Origin: CAZYFH01 sp965249175
Lineage (GTDB): Bacteria; Acidobacteriota; Vicinamibacteria; Vicinamibacterales; UBA8438
NCBI GenBank assembly: GCA_965249175.1
Contig: OZ252227.1
Coordinates: 6,448,001 to 6,512,000, forward strand
Direction of reading: 5' to 3'
Length of the DNA stretch: 64,000 nucleotides
Each line of letters starts with the position of its first letter. Position 1 is the first letter of the stretch. Below, in pieces: positions 36,390 to 45,211 of the stretch. Made by a program: the position numbers and the translations under genes. The notes beneath the pieces are model-generated. The model made no database searches, was not told the DNA's origin, and saw only the letters and a program-made list of their open reading frames with translations.

Positions 36390-36456
36390 TTGCTAAACCG
36401 TTATAGGGGCTAAAAACCTCTACCCACGGTTCGAATCCCTGCCTCACCGCCATTTT
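36390..36456 (+). repeat. Degraded tRNA-Ser 3' part, probable attachment-site relic
   Basis: From the anticodon loop (TTGCTAAACCGTT) through the T-loop and CCA plus TTT, this matches 25482-25547 with about five changes. The 5' part of a tRNA is absent, so it is not a working tRNA. Such partial copies mark the far end of elements inserted into tRNA 3' ends. Confidence 0.8.
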
Positions 36457-36500
36457 CTTCTCCGGTTCGGGTCCTCTTGCTCTAGGTTTAGATACCCATC

Positions 36501-38183
36501 ATGGCGGCCGGTATGACCCTGCGCGAGCTAGAAGGGCTGAAGACGGAGTTCGGCGACAACGCGGCGCACCGCAAGCTCCGGTTGCTCTCTCTTCTGCGCG
36601 GCGCGCGTTTCGCGCGCGCGACGGACGTGCTGGCTCTGCACGAACATCTCTGCTTCATGCGCGCCTACCCAGACGACGCCTCCGTCTTGCGGCGCGTCGA
36701 GCAGATGCTCCACGGGTTTGATCGTCGCTCCGACCTACGCCGATTCGCGGAGAGCCTCGCTGACACCGGCATCGCCGGCACCGACACCCACTACGCATTC
36801 TTTGCCCCTACGGCCCGTTGGCTCGTGCGGCGCTGGGGCGACCGGCTGCATATCGACTGGCAGCACTTCGCCAACGCGGCGCAGCTCGACGAGCTGATCC
36901 ACCACTTCGCGCTGTGGACCGAGACGCCAGGGCTGGATGAGTCGGAGGACGGGGCGCGCGAGTGGATCGAGTACATGCGGGGGCCAGACGAGACCGACGC
37001 GGCCTTTCTGGTACGGAGCGTTGGGGCGTTGGACGCAGGCGAGCCGTTGGCTGACCACATCTATGATCAGCTCGACCCGCCGCTGCGCCTTGCGCCGGGA
37101 CCCGACACGCCGAGCCGCACTCGCCCGAAACACGCGGACACCCGGGTGATCTTCCAGACCGGTCCGCTGCGCATGGCCCGACCGGAGCTGCCCGCCGCCA
37201 TCCGCAAGCGCCCGCGCGGCGTGCACGTCCTATCTCCGCGCGCCGGCGCGCGTCTGGTCGATACGGCGCGTGAGACCCTGGTAACGCGCAGCCGCGACCT
37301 AGATGCCTTCGCGTTCGGTGACCGGCGCGACGTGCGCCTCGTCGAATGGGACGAGGGGCTGGCGGTTGCGACGTTCTGCACGACCCCGGATCGACGCCTG
37401 CTTCTCGAGTCGGTCTACGGAGTGCTCGTCCTGAAGAATGGTGTCCCCATCGGCTACGGGTCGATCTCAGCGCTCTTTGGTAGCAGTGGGATCGCGCACA
37501 ACGTCTTCGAGACCTTCCGTGGCGCTGAAGGCGGACAGGTGTACGGCGCCGTGCTCGCCACCGCGCACCATCTGTTCGACGGCGATACGTTCACCATCGA
37601 CCCCTACCAGCTTGGTGACGGCAATGACGAGGCGCTTCGGTCCGGGGCGTGGTGGTTCTACCAAAAGCTGGGCTTCCGCCCGCGCGACGCTGCGGTGATG
37701 CGGCTGATGCGGCGCGAGGAGGCCGCAATGGCCAAGCGTCCACGGCACCGCTCGCCGATCCCCACGTTGCGCAGGCTGGCCCAAGCGCCCCTCTTCTACG
37801 ACATGGCGGGGCCGCGCGATGACGTGATCGGCACACTGCCTCTGGGGCGCGTCGGCGAGGCAGTGACCGCCGCAGTTGCGAGGCGCTTCGGCAGCGATCG
37901 CCGACGCGCGGTCCGCGTGCTCACGGCTGAGGCGCGAGCCCTGCTCGACCTGCGTTCGCTCGACGGTTGGGACCGGAGTCAGCGCCTCATCCTGCAGCGC
38001 TGGGCGCCGCTGATTTGCGTGTTGCCGGGCGTCTCGCGTTGGAAGGCGGGTGACCGTCGGGCGCTAGCGGACATCGTGCGCGCCAAAGGCGGTCGGCGTG
38101 AGTCGGACTACGTCCGCCGCTTCGATTCGCACCGCCCCCTGCGGCGTGCGGTGTTCGCATTGACCCAACGAGCCGCGGGGTGA
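36501..38183 (+). CDS. Uncharacterised 560-residue protein with GNAT-like segment
   Basis: ATG 36501 (or 36513). The N-terminal half is helical (TLRELEGLKTEFG, FARATDVLALHEHLCFMR). The middle has LVLKNGVPIGYGSISALFG, NVFETFRGAEGGQVYGAVL and WWFYQKLGFRPRD, which resembles an acetyltransferase fold. The C-terminal part is basic, ending FDSHRPLRRAVFALTQRAAG. No family recognised with confidence. It lies just outside the tRNA relic, between two copies of a 33-bp repeat. Confidence 0.7.
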   Translation: MAAGMTLRELEGLKTEFGDNAAHRKLRLLSLLRGARFARATDVLALHEHLCFMRAYPDDASVLRRVEQMLHGFDRRSDLRRFAESLADTGIAGTDTHYAFFAPTARWLVRRWGDRLHIDWQHFANAAQLDELIHHFALWTETPGLDESEDGAREWIEYMRGPDETDAAFLVRSVGALDAGEPLADHIYDQLDPPLRLAPGPDTPSRTRPKHADTRVIFQTGPLRMARPELPAAIRKRPRGVHVLSPRAGARLVDTARETLVTRSRDLDAFAFGDRRDVRLVEWDEGLAVATFCTTPDRRLLLESVYGVLVLKNGVPIGYGSISALFGSSGIAHNVFETFRGAEGGQVYGAVLATAHHLFDGDTFTIDPYQLGDGNDEALRSGAWWFYQKLGFRPRDAAVMRLMRREEAAMAKRPRHRSPIPTLRRLAQAPLFYDMAGPRDDVIGTLPLGRVGEAVTAAVARRFGSDRRRAVRVLTAEARALLDLRSLDGWDRSQRLILQRWAPLICVLPGVSRWKAGDRRALADIVRAKGGRRESDYVRRFDSHRPLRRAVFALTQRAAG

Positions 38184-38274
38184 CGGAGCCATGGCGGCGA
38201 TTCGTCGTCGCACTACTCCTCCTCGTCCCGCGCCCGCCTGCGGCTCGTGGGGCTGTTTCGGGACCCGTTCCTAA

Positions 38275-38307
38275 TGTCCCCAAATTGTCCCCATCAGGAC
38301 CGCACTG
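38275..38307 (+). repeat. 33-bp direct repeat, right copy
   Basis: TGTCCCcAaATTGTCCCC followed by ATCAGGACcGCACTG; partner at 36253-36285. Apart from this the gap 38184-38419 holds no gene. Confidence 0.7.
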
Positions 38308-38529
38308 GTGATGTGTATGTGATGGACTTGCGCGTGTTGCACTCACTCTCCCCCAACTAATGATGGTGACCCAGCGATTCCTGTTGGAGTCGGTGCGTCA
38401 TCAAGTCAAGCGGCGTTACTGCCTCGGTGGACACCCAAAACCGGCCATCGATCGACACCTGAAAACCGGCCACCACACGTAGCGCGTTGAGGCGTTGACG
38501 TCGGCGGGGAACCGCGGTTCCTACGCCGG

Positions 38530-40122
38530 ATGAGCAACGTCTTGAGCGAACACACACGACAGCAAGTTCTGGCGCTGGGGCGACTCGGCTGGTCGCTGCG
38601 ACGCATCGAGGAGGCAACGGGCGTCCGCCGAGAGACGGCGAGCGGCTATCTGAAGGCCGCCGGGGTCCCGGTGCGCGGGCGTGGGGGCCGGCCGCGGGCC
38701 TGGCCACCAAAACCGGCCACCACGCCCGAGGTGTCCACCGACCCGCGCCGGCCAAAACCGGCCACCACGGCACCGGTGTCCACCGACCCCACTGCGCTCG
38801 CGCCGCCTGGCCGGGCGCCGCGGGCGAGCACGTGCGAGCCGTATCGCGAGCTGATTGTCGAGGCGTTGGGCCGCGGGCGCAACGCCATGGCCATCTGGCA
38901 GGACCTGGTCGACGACCACGGGTTTCCCGGGCGCTACGCCAGTGTCCGCCGCTACGTCGCCACGCTGCGGACCCAGCCCGCCGTCGAGGCCCGTGTCGTC
39001 ATCACCACGGCCCCGGGTGAAGAAGGCCAAGTCGATTACGGCGAGGGCCCGATGGTCCGCTATCCGGACACCGGCACGTACCGGCGCACCCGGCTCTTCG
39101 TCCTGACGTTGGGCTACTCCCGCAAGGCGGTCCGGTTCCTCGTTTGGCGCTCGAGCACCCAGGTCTGGGCCGCGCTCCACGAGCGCGCCTTCCGCCGGCT
39201 AGGCGGTACGGTGCGCGTCATCGTCCTCGACAATCTCAAGGAAGGCGTCCTCACCCCGGACGTCTACGACCCGGCCCTGAACCCGCTCTACCGCGACGTG
39301 CTCGCCCACTACGGCGTCGTCGCCCTGCCGTGTCGCGTCGGGGATCCCGATCGCACGGGGAAGGTCGAATCGAGCATCGGCCACGCGCAGAAGACGCCCC
39401 TGCAGGGACTCCGCTTCGAGATGCTCGACGCGGCCCAAGCCTATCTGGACCGCTGGGAGACCCGCTGGGCCGATACGCGCATCCACGGCACGACCAAGCG
39501 CCAGGTCGCGGCGATGTTTGCTGAGGAACGACCCGCGCTCGGGCCGTTGCCTCTCGAGCCGTTCCGCTACTACCAATACGGCGTCCGGACCGTCCACCTC
39601 GATGGCTGCGTCGAGGTCGAGGCCGCCTTCTACGGGGTGCCGCCCGGGTGGATCGGCCGCCGTGTCGACGTCCAGTGGAACGGCGCGACCGTCCGGGTGC
39701 TCCATCCCAAGACCGGTCAGCTCCTCCGCGAGCATCTCCGCGCGCCGCGCGGCTGGCATCAGATCGCCGCCGCCGACCGCCCGGCGCGCACGCCGGCCAA
39801 GACGCTCGCCCTCCTGGCTGCGGGCACACGCGCCGGGCCCTCGGTCGGCACCATCTGCGACCACATCCATCAGCACGACGGGGCGACTGGGGTCCGCCGC
39901 ATCCTGGGCGTCCTGTCCCTCGTCAAGCAGCACGGCCCCGCCGTTGTCGAGGAGGCCGCCGCCGCGGCCCTCGAACTCGGTGTCCCGACCTATCGCTTTC
40001 TGAAGCGCTACCTGGATCGCCGGCCGGCGGTCCCGCTCACGCTGCGCCAAGTGGACCCGCTCATCCGACAGCTCACGCTCTACCGCGATCTCATCGATCG
40101 CAGAACAGGAGACTCGTCATGA
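38530..40122 (+). CDS. istA: IS21 transposase IstA
   Basis: 530 residues. An N-terminal helix-turn-helix (LGRLGWSLRRIEEATGVRRETASGYL) precedes an integrase core with GQVDYGEGP, VIVLDNLKEGV and GKVESSIGHAQ (DDE residues) and a C-terminal beta-barrel (EVEAAFYGVPPG). The linker carries PKPATT repeats that reflect the terminal-repeat DNA. It overlaps istB by four bases. Confidence 0.95.
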   Translation: MSNVLSEHTRQQVLALGRLGWSLRRIEEATGVRRETASGYLKAAGVPVRGRGGRPRAWPPKPATTPEVSTDPRRPKPATTAPVSTDPTALAPPGRAPRASTCEPYRELIVEALGRGRNAMAIWQDLVDDHGFPGRYASVRRYVATLRTQPAVEARVVITTAPGEEGQVDYGEGPMVRYPDTGTYRRTRLFVLTLGYSRKAVRFLVWRSSTQVWAALHERAFRRLGGTVRVIVLDNLKEGVLTPDVYDPALNPLYRDVLAHYGVVALPCRVGDPDRTGKVESSIGHAQKTPLQGLRFEMLDAAQAYLDRWETRWADTRIHGTTKRQVAAMFAEERPALGPLPLEPFRYYQYGVRTVHLDGCVEVEAAFYGVPPGWIGRRVDVQWNGATVRVLHPKTGQLLREHLRAPRGWHQIAAADRPARTPAKTLALLAAGTRAGPSVGTICDHIHQHDGATGVRRILGVLSLVKQHGPAVVEEAAAAALELGVPTYRFLKRYLDRRPAVPLTLRQVDPLIRQLTLYRDLIDRRTGDSS

Positions 40123-40880
40123 ATCTGGTGGAACTCGACCGCGCGCTCCGCAAGCTCCGGCTCTCCGGCATGGCTGATGTCCTCGACACCCGGCTCCATC
40201 AGGCCCAGGCCGAGCAGCTGGCGCCGATCGACCTTGTCTCGACGCTGGTCGGCGACGAACTCCAGCGCCGTCAAGATCGCCTCCTCGCGCGCCGCCACAA
40301 GCAGGCCCGCTTCCGCGACCCCGACCGCGCGCTGGACGGCTTCGACTTCACGTTCAATAAGAAGATGAACCGGGCGCTCGTCTACGAACTCGCGACCGCG
40401 CGCTTCATCGCGCAGCGTGAAGATGCCCTCTTCCTTGGCCCGCCGGGCACCGGCAAGAGCCACCTCGCGCAAGCCATCGGCCACGCCGCCATCCAGCAGG
40501 GCTACCGAGTCGCCTATCGCGAGGCCCACACGCTGCTGGAAGAACTGGCCGAGGCCACGCTCGCCGAGACCCGCAAGGCCCACCTGGCCGAATTGACCGC
40601 CGTCCCGCTGCTCATCATCGACGACCTCGGCATGCGCAAGCTGCCGCATACGGCCGCCGAAGATCTGCTCGAGCTCATCATGCGCCGCTACGAGCGCGCG
40701 TCCACGCTGCTCACGTCAAACCGACCCGTGGACGACTGGGGGAAGCTGCTCGGCGACAGCGCGGCGGTCACCGCGCTTCTCGACCGGCTCCTACATCACG
40801 CCCACGTGCTCAAGTGCGGCCCACGTAGCTGGCGCACCAAACTGCACGCGGACTTGCGATCCACGGAGGGCCTGCGGTAG
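40119..40880 (+). CDS. istB: IS21 helper ATPase IstB
   Basis: ATG 40119 overlaps the istA stop (ATGA). The 253-residue AAA+ protein has Walker A GPPGTGKS (about residue 109), Walker B LLIIDDLGM and sensor LTSNRPVDDW. It controls target choice and IstA activity. Intact. Confidence 0.95.
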   Translation: MNLVELDRALRKLRLSGMADVLDTRLHQAQAEQLAPIDLVSTLVGDELQRRQDRLLARRHKQARFRDPDRALDGFDFTFNKKMNRALVYELATARFIAQREDALFLGPPGTGKSHLAQAIGHAAIQQGYRVAYREAHTLLEELAEATLAETRKAHLAELTAVPLLIIDDLGMRKLPHTAAEDLLELIMRRYERASTLLTSNRPVDDWGKLLGDSAAVTALLDRLLHHAHVLKCGPRSWRTKLHADLRSTEGLR

Positions 40881-40967
40881 AACTCAATCCGCCTCACGCG
40901 CCACGTGCGTGGTGGCCGGTTTTGAAGTGTCGATCGATGGCCGGTTTCGAGGTGTCCACCGAGGAGG

Positions 40968-41728
40968 AGTGTGCCGAGAAGGCGTTTCAACTCGATCCCG
41001 AGACGGTATCCGGCCGTCACGTGCGCGCTCTTGGTCCTGTTGCATCGAGGACAGGCGCAACGGGCGATGCTGGAGCTCGGGCGGGCTCTTAGGATCGAGC
41101 CCAACAATCCTGATGTGCTGGCGTGGCGAGCGTCGCTTCTCGGGTTCGCGGGGAAAGACTCGACGAACGAGTTTGCTCGGCTGTTGGAGGTTGACCCCCT
41201 CACCCCGTTTAGTCAGATGGCAAGCGCGTGGTGCACCTTCTTACGCGGACAGTTTGCCGCAGCGGCCGAGGAGAGTCGCGGCGCTTACGGGCGGGACCCA
41301 GACAATCCCGGCACGGCGTTCGTATTCGCGGCGGCCCTTGCGAGAAGCGACAGGCGCGCGGAAGCGGCGACGATTTACAAGAGGGTGACCTCGCAACAAC
41401 CCGAGACGATGTTCGGGCGCCTGGCAAAGTTCCTCGGCCATGCGTTGACCGGGGAAAAAGCCGGAGCATTGCGAGCGGTCACGCCTTCGCTGGTGAACGC
41501 GGTTCGGTGGGATCTGCTGTACTCCTGGGAGATGGCGACCGCGCACGCACTCATCGGCGAACGTGTCCAGGCCCTTGAATGGCTCTAGAGCGCGCGACAC
41601 GGTTGGGGTTCGTCAATTACCCGTTCCTCTCCGAGTACGATCCGCTGTGGGCACACCTCAGACAGGACGCGCGGTTCTCGGCGTTGATGCAGAAGGTCCG
41701 GTTACAGTGGGAACGGTTTGAGGTGTAG
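40968..41728 (+). pseudogene. Tail of a kinase-TPR protein, frameshifted
   Basis: TPR-like helices (AMLELGRALRIEPNNPDVLAW, EFARLLEVDPLTPFS, AYGRDPDNPGTAFVFAAAL) are followed, after a frame change near 41585, by the conserved ending FVNYPFLSEYDPLWAHLR...WERFEV. This tail is typical of acidobacterial kinases with C-terminal TPRs. The N-terminus is missing; IS21 abuts it. Confidence 0.7.
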
Positions 41729-41904
41729 CAGACCGACCAGACGCGCTTCCGCCCCTCCGTCTTATGAGCTTCAACGAGACGGCGGCTCAGAGCTAGCCCG
41801 CGGCCTCCCCGTCCCTCCTGTCCGCTCGTTGCACACCGTCTGCCCATGCGAGACCGTGATCAGCCGAGGCCGGGCGAGTCGGTAAGGGACCAACGACGCG
41901 GGGA

Positions 41905-42264
41905 CTACTTCTTTCTCGAGCGCTTCTTGGCCCGCTTCGTCTTCGCGTTCTTCTCGACCCGCAGCTTCCACGCCGTGCTGAGCGCGCCGGCGAGCGTGGC
42001 TTCATCGGCCGCGGCCAGCCGAACATGGGTCGCGCCCATCCGTCCCCACCCGCCGGCAATCGGTTCGAAGACGTCGGGGGCCTCTTCGACGAACGTGGTT
42101 TGCACGTCGGGCGTCAGCATCAGGTTGCCGAACCCTTGGGAGGCAGACGCGAGCGTCGCGAAGATCCGACCTGCAACGCGGAAGTCGGGAGATCCCATGT
42201 GGGCGCCCTCTTCGGCACCGTCGAGCGCGAGCGCGAGTCGGCGAAAATCGTCCGCGGTCGTCAT
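41905..42264 (-). CDS. MmcQ/YjbR-like protein
   Basis: ATG 42264 (MTTADDFRRLALALDGAEEGAHMG) opens a 119-residue protein with FRVAGRIFATL and VFEPIAGGWGRMGATHVRLAAAD, matching YjbR-type double-wing proteins, and a Lys/Arg-rich end. DNA or ligand binding is assumed in the family; role unknown. Confidence 0.8.
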   Translation of the reverse strand: MTTADDFRRLALALDGAEEGAHMGSPDFRVAGRIFATLASASQGFGNLMLTPDVQTTFVEEAPDVFEPIAGGWGRMGATHVRLAAADEATLAGALSTAWKLRVEKNAKTKRAKKRSRKK

Positions 42265-42346
42265 GAGGTGGTCGTGAGTATCACGGTGGTAATCAGATGA
42301 CCGCCTCCTGGCGAGGCGGGGTCGTCCTTGCCAACCATCCGAGGCC

Positions 42347-42385
42347 GTGATCAGCCCCGGCCGGTGGCATAGTCGGCTTCCACCC
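42347..42385 (+). promoter_or_regulatory. Putative promoter, shared GGTGGCATA motif
   Basis: GCCGGTGGCATAGTC followed by TTCCACCC repeats the motif at 4917-4958. It lies 107 bases before the gene at 42492. Likely promoter or operator; inferred. Confidence 0.4.
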
Positions 42386-42491
42386 GACGGGAATCCGGCA
42401 CTACCTTCGGACCGCATAAAGTTGGCGCAAGGGTACGGCGAGGACAAGCGCCGCGACGGCCGTGGTCGCGTGCGGGTTTCGACATGGCACC

Positions 42492-43595
42492 ATGCGTATC
42501 AGCTTGAACCAAGCGCGGTGGTTTCGATTCCGGCGCTCAGGTCTTGGGGAGCCGTTCGCCACTCCGCCTGGGACGGCGCGGCGTCTCATCGGCGTGCAGG
42601 CCCAGATGAGCGCGGCCGCCGACATCGCGTTCTTCAACCGCACCGCCGGCGTGTCACCTGACTCGCTCGCTCAGGCGCGTGTCGGGACACGGTCGGTGGT
42701 TCGGCTCTGGGGGCAACGCCACACGCTGCATCTCTACGCGGCGGACGATTGGCCACTGCTGTGTACGGTCTTTCGGGACCGCGAATCCGTGACAACGAAG
42801 CGACTAGCGAAAGCGGCGTTGCTTCCCGAGTTTCGACGACTGGTGAAGCGCGTGGAACGGCGCCTCGCTGCCGGTGAGCGCCTCACCTATCGAGACGCGT
42901 CGTCGAAGAAGCTCGAAGGCACCCTGGACGAGTGGGGAGGGGTAGGCTATGCCACCTTTCGGAAACTCGTGCGTGCCGGCGTCGTCTGCCACGGCCCAGA
43001 TGACGGCGTTGAATCGACGTTCGTCCATCGGAGATCATGGCTACCAGACCTGCCCTGGACGGTGCCGGACCCCAGTGCGGCCTACGTCGAACTCACGTGT
43101 CGATACCTTGGCACGTATGGTCCAGCGACACCCCGTGATCTAGCGTTCTGGTGCGGCGCGACGATCACGAACGCTGAGCATTGGATCGCGGCCGCCGGAG
43201 GTCGGATTGCGGACGTCACAGTCGATGGGCAACCTGCCCACTGTCGCACCGAGGATCTGGAAGTCGTCGCGGAAAAGCCGCCACCCGCCGGCCAATGGCC
43301 GGTGAAGCTCCTGCACCGCTTCGATCCGTTGCTGCTGGGTACCAAAGACAAGAGTTGGCTCATCGAGCCGCGGTACTACAAGCGGGTCTGGCGCTCCGCC
43401 GGCCATATCGACGCCGTTGTCCTCGTTGGCGGGCGAATCGCCGGCACGTGGCGCTACGACAAGCAAACGAAGGGGCTCAGGATCACCGTCAAGCCGTTCG
43501 AGCCGTTCAGCCGTCGGGTCGACCGCGCGGTGGCACTCCAGGCCAGAACGCTGGCCAGGTTCATGGGGCTCGATCTCCTCGAACTCACGAGCTAG
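42492..43595 (+). CDS. Winged-helix protein, AlkZ/YcaQ-like DNA glycosylase family
   Basis: ATG 42492 (MRISLNQARWFRF) starts a 367-residue protein. Family motifs are RRLIGVQAQMSAAADIAFFNRT, VRLWGQRHTLHLYAADDW, YVELTCRYLGTYGPATPRDLAFWCG and KLLHRFDPLLLGTKDKSWL (the QxD-like region is not certain). Relatives unhook DNA cross-links or bind modified DNA. Single gene. Confidence 0.8.
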   Translation: MRISLNQARWFRFRRSGLGEPFATPPGTARRLIGVQAQMSAAADIAFFNRTAGVSPDSLAQARVGTRSVVRLWGQRHTLHLYAADDWPLLCTVFRDRESVTTKRLAKAALLPEFRRLVKRVERRLAAGERLTYRDASSKKLEGTLDEWGGVGYATFRKLVRAGVVCHGPDDGVESTFVHRRSWLPDLPWTVPDPSAAYVELTCRYLGTYGPATPRDLAFWCGATITNAEHWIAAAGGRIADVTVDGQPAHCRTEDLEVVAEKPPPAGQWPVKLLHRFDPLLLGTKDKSWLIEPRYYKRVWRSAGHIDAVVLVGGRIAGTWRYDKQTKGLRITVKPFEPFSRRVDRAVALQARTLARFMGLDLLELTS

Positions 43596-44060
43596 CCAGT
43601 GAGCCCGTTCTTTGCGGGCGTTGCATGGGCTCCGTCATCGTCCGAGACTTTCGCCTCGATTCCCGCCTGTTTCTGACGCTCGCGCCTGCCGGAGGCCGGG
43701 GTCATCAAACATCGGTTTCTGAGCCGAGCCTAGCAGGAGCGCTCTGCGTTCGTGGCCCCGCTCTTCCTCCCGGAGGGGTTACCCCCCAGGCCGATGCCGC
43801 TCGTGCGCGTAGCTCACTAGCGGACTGGAGTCCTGGAGCTTCCTGGGCATTCTGAGCGCGGTCCCCCGGCCGGCTGCCGGCGCCCGTGTCCTAGGTGTCC
43901 TAGGATCTCCCCCTTTTCTCCACCTCCCTGTATTGCTTTCCTTCGCGTTCGAGATTGGCAAGAAGTACAGATCTCCTAGGACACCTGGGACACCAACACT
44001 GACGCGAAGCGGACGGGTCGTCGCGCTAACGTCGCGCCTTGCGAGGCCGATACCCTCCAC
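43596..44060. other. Long intergenic with inverted repeat
   Basis: No convincing gene. It contains the inverted repeat 43886-43905 / 43969-43993. Open frames are short and lack a ribosome-binding site. Confidence 0.5.
43886..43993. repeat. Inverted repeat GTGTCCtAGGTGTCCTAGGA
   Basis: The left arm 43886-43908 and right arm 43969-43993 match in reverse complement over about 22 bases, with one mismatch and one extra base; the loop is about 60 bases and AT-richer. It could be the ends of a tiny non-autonomous element or a strong hairpin. Confidence 0.65.
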
Positions 44061-44276
44061 ATGCGATCAATCCTGCGACGGGGCGCCGAGCAGCTCGAGT
44101 ATGAGATCCACACTGGCAGCGGCCAAACACCGTACGCATTGCGCATCGCCGCTCCAGATGGCCGGCTGGTGCTCGACGAGCAGTTTCCTGAGCCGTACGC
44201 ACTGCACGAACGGGCCGCCCAAGTTGAGCGGCTGCTCGCCCGCCTCGGCTGGCACGGGTCGCCTCTCGACTGTTAG
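44061..44276 (+). CDS. Small conserved-looking protein
   Basis: 71 residues (MRSILRRGAEQLEYEI...GWHGSPLDC) with DGRLVLDEQFPEPYALHERAAQVERLLA. It has the look of a short two-strand plus helix protein. No good ribosome-binding site is seen; function unknown. Confidence 0.45.
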   Translation: MRSILRRGAEQLEYEIHTGSGQTPYALRIAAPDGRLVLDEQFPEPYALHERAAQVERLLARLGWHGSPLDC

Positions 44277-44327
44277 CCGGAGGGTGGGATCTGTGGCCCG
44301 GCGCGAGAGCCATAATCCGGCCCTCCG

Positions 44328-45020
44328 ATGTCCCTGGCGCCCGGCTCATCCCTCGGCCCGTATGAGATCCGCTCCCAACTCGGCCAGGGCGGGATGGGCG
44401 TCGTCTACCTCGCCCAGGATCCGCGCCTCAAGCGCCAGGTCGCCATCAAGCTCCTGCCGCCGGACCTGACCCGCGACGAGATGGCCAAGCAACGATTCCT
44501 GCAAGGAGCGCAAGCGGCCTCGGCCCTGGACCACCCGAACATCCGCACGATCTTCGAGATCAACGAGACGGCCGATGACGTTTCTACAGAGACGGTGCTG
44601 CGCGGCGGGAGACGGCGACCAGAACGCACGAATGGGCACGACCTCCTGGGTCGAGACGAATCACTCACGGTCGACCTGACGACGCGGGCGGACACAAGAA
44701 CAGGCGGCTGCAAGCCGCGCGAGCTCGCCCGGATGCCGTTCTCGAACCTTCAGGATCTCAAGGACGAGGACGGCAACTGGCTCCCGATGTCGCAATGGCC
44801 CCGTGAGGCGGCCGCGGCTGTGGCTCGGGTTAAGGTTCGGAAGGAAAACCTCACGGCCTGCGACGGCGTCCAGGAGGTCGTCGTCGACGTCCAGATGTGG
44901 AACAAGAATCAGGCGATCGATTCCGCGTTGAAGCACCTGGGGATGCTGATTGAGCCGGTCGAGCACGGCGGAGACATCACGATCCGATGGCAGACCGAGG
45001 AGGAAGCGAAAGGATCGTAG
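44328..45020 (+). CDS. Chimera: kinase head fused to terminase small-subunit tail
   Basis: Codons 1-84 are a kinase head (MSLAPGSSLGPYEI, GQGGMGVVY, VAIKLLPPDL, EINETADD) like the gene at 1938. After about 44580 the frame, still open, becomes FSNLQDLKDEDGNWLPMSQWPREAAAAV and MWNKNQAIDSALKHLGM, the C-terminal part of a phage small terminase (XtmA/Terminase_2 type). Probably a recombination product without function, although the 230-codon frame is intact. CATAAT lies 16 bases before the ATG. Confidence 0.7.
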   Translation: MSLAPGSSLGPYEIRSQLGQGGMGVVYLAQDPRLKRQVAIKLLPPDLTRDEMAKQRFLQGAQAASALDHPNIRTIFEINETADDVSTETVLRGGRRRPERTNGHDLLGRDESLTVDLTTRADTRTGGCKPRELARMPFSNLQDLKDEDGNWLPMSQWPREAAAAVARVKVRKENLTACDGVQEVVVDVQMWNKNQAIDSALKHLGMLIEPVEHGGDITIRWQTEEEAKGS

Positions 45021-45211
45021 GTCCCGTATTCGGCGCAGGACGCTGTGCGGCCGTGGTACCCTCTCGTCCGTGCCGGAATTGCGCGAACACCCACGTGTGC
45101 CCGGCCCGTTACAGGTGAGCTAGCGTCGAGCCCCCTAGAGGTGGCCAGGCTCAGATCGCGAACCTGAGCGGAGAGCAGAGGCAGCGAGTACCGAGCAATG
45201 AGGAGCTTGTA

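Larger units (their letters stand above)
38420..40967 (+). mobile_element. IS21-family element
   Basis: Its ends carry inverted, repeated blocks: CCTCGGTGGACACC, then AACCGGCCATCGATCGACAC and AAAACCGGCCACCAC at the left, mirrored at about 40897-40967. It contains istA and istB in the standard order. No clear target duplication was found, so the outer limits may be off by a few bases. Confidence 0.85.

Noticed and set aside
36390..36456. Second functional tRNA-Ser
   Set aside because: The 5' part with the D-arm is missing and the variable arm and T-stem carry changes.
38420..40967. Target duplication of the IS21 element
   Set aside because: Flanks GGCGTTAC and GGAGTGTG do not match; exact ends remain uncertain.
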